DNA of 64,000 nucleotides from Tetrahymena elliotti 4EA (lineage: Eukaryota; Ciliophora; Oligohymenophorea; Hymenostomatida; Tetrahymenidae), in NCBI GenBank assembly GCA_000231825.2, contig JH720308.1, positions 644,483 through 708,482 of the forward strand. Direction: 5' to 3'. Made by a program: the position numbers and the translations under genes. This document shows, piece after piece, positions 62,956 through 64,000 of the stretch (position 1 is the stretch's first letter; the number at the start of each line of letters is the position of its first letter). A model generated the notes under the pieces. The model saw only the letters and a list, made by a program, of their open reading frames with translations. It had not been told where the DNA came from and searched no databases.

Positions 62956-64000
62956 TTAAACAAAAAACAAACTCCTTCAATTTATTGATTTTATTTAAGA
63001 AAAAAAAGTCACCTTAAGCCAATTATTTTTAAAAAAATAAAATCATTAAATAAAACAAAAACCTCCTTTTGAGAAAGAATATTTAATATATATTAAAAAA
63101 TGAAAAATATAATAAATCTTTGAATTTTAATCACACATACATCTCTCTATCTATCTCTATCTGTTGATAGATAAGTGGCAAACGAGAAAAAAGCCATTTG
63201 CTATATTTCATTAGTAAGCGCGCTACTTTGCATTTAATTACCATTTATTTGATAGAATGTGAAACTAATATAAAATAGTCACTTTTTATACTTTTAACTC
63301 ACTTAACTCATAACCCCAATTGAATAGCATCTGAATTAACAATAACAACAAAAATGATAACATCTACTCATAAAACTTAAAACTATATCTCAGCACAAAA
63401 TTGAATATTAACCACTTAATAGAAATAAAATTATTAATTAAATTTATTTTATACTATGTCACATTTTATCATGAAATAGCAAAGAAACATCTAAACATTA
63501 CAAAACACACTCAATACTATACAAAATAATAACTATCAAGCAAAATATCTAATTCCTTAGAAATTTTAACCTGTTTATTAAATTTAAAGAATCCCAAAAA
63601 TAGAAATCTAATGAATAAATGAAGGATTTTCTACAGACAGATTCTAACTAGCTTTTCGTTATAGTATTCTAAAAAATAATTTATCAATTCAGTTTCATAG
63701 CAGAAAAATTATAGTAAATATTTACGAAATGGGAAGAGAGTGAGACAGTCAGGCAGACAGACCTTTTCAAATTTAAATTCTTTTTCCAGGACTTTTCAAC
63801 TGTTAATCTTAAAAAATAATATTTAAAATTAATTTAATAAATTAATCAATTAACCAAACATTAAAATAAATTGATCGATTTTTCCATTTAACATATGACC
63901 TAAAAAATTTTAACTTAATTATAATTTTGAATGACAAAAAACTATTAATCAATTAATCAGAAGCAGTCTTCTTTCAAAAATTAATTATTAAATATTATTT
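62956..64000. other. 3' flank of the helicase and right edge
   Basis: AT-rich. A CTATCTATCTCTATCT tract lies near 63146 and AAGCGCGCT at 63216-63224. A GACAGTCAGGCAGACAGACC patch lies near 63744. No coding signal supported before the window ends. Confidence 0.5.

Noticed and set aside
62614..62959. ORFs on both strands over the helicase C-terminus
   Set aside because: Shadows of the N/G-rich repeat; V/I/T-rich or T/M-rich peptides are the usual out-of-frame reading of AAC/GGT repeats.
1..64000. Transposon, telomere, CRISPR array or multi-gene defence-like cluster
   Set aside because: No terminal inverted repeats with transposase, no CCCCAA arrays, no regular spacer arrays, and neighbouring genes belong to unrelated housekeeping or cytoskeletal functions.

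Overview
The window is AT-rich nuclear DNA of a ciliate close to Tetrahymena. The code decides this: the actin reading frame runs through an in-frame TAA and TAG to a TGA, and every other gene here reads the same way (TAA/TAG = Gln, TGA = the only stop). Introns are short, AT-rich and GT...AG, and intergenic DNA is very AT-rich. Because standard-code ORF calling breaks nearly all of these genes, models were built by reading the ciliate code on both strands and joining exons by splice phase. No prokaryotic, CRISPR, IS or viral signal was seen.

Layout. 1-5640: gene-poor, A-rich on the + strand, with two tandem-repeat arrays; the first is a higher-order array whose monomers carry splice-site-like sequence on the - strand. 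6374-17330 (- strand): an IQCH-like ATP-grasp protein, a ciliate-type unknown, a small unknown and a weak fragment. 18910-19975 (+): a broken aspartic-protease-like gene. 21280-23380 (-): phosphatidylserine synthase. 25820-26950 (+): actin. 28391-30390 (-) and 30802-31643 (+): an LRR protein and a membrane thioredoxin/PDI, head to head. 32758-34851 (+) and 35008-36541 (-): a Golgi pH regulator (GPR89) homologue and a DHHC palmitoyltransferase, tail to tail. 38174-39556 and 42138-44198 (+): two intronless unknowns, the second leucine-rich. 46789-48623 (-) and 49090-50131 (+): an EF-hand protein and a short SAS-6-like protein, head to head. 50570-52937 (-): a Q/N-rich unknown. 53109-54442 (-) and 54814-57660 (+): a dual-specificity pseudophosphatase and a 948-residue single-pass leucine-rich protein, head to head. 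58499-59130 (-): a C2H2 zinc-finger protein. 59888-62955 (+): a DEAD-box RNA helicase of the DDX5/Dbp2 type.

Themes. Several products fit ciliary/basal-body or membrane-trafficking work (IQCH-like, SAS6-like, EF-hand, actin; GPHR, DHHC, PSS, TMX-like). Four gene pairs share short divergent intergenic regions (about 370-470 bp, plus one longer). These are ordinary nuclear neighbours, not an operon or a dedicated gene cluster. The most unusual items are the exon/intron-like repeat array at the left, the Cys-to-Ser pseudophosphatase, the decayed aspartic protease and the truncated SAS-6-like protein. Exon boundaries are read by eye and some are unresolved, as stated in each entry.
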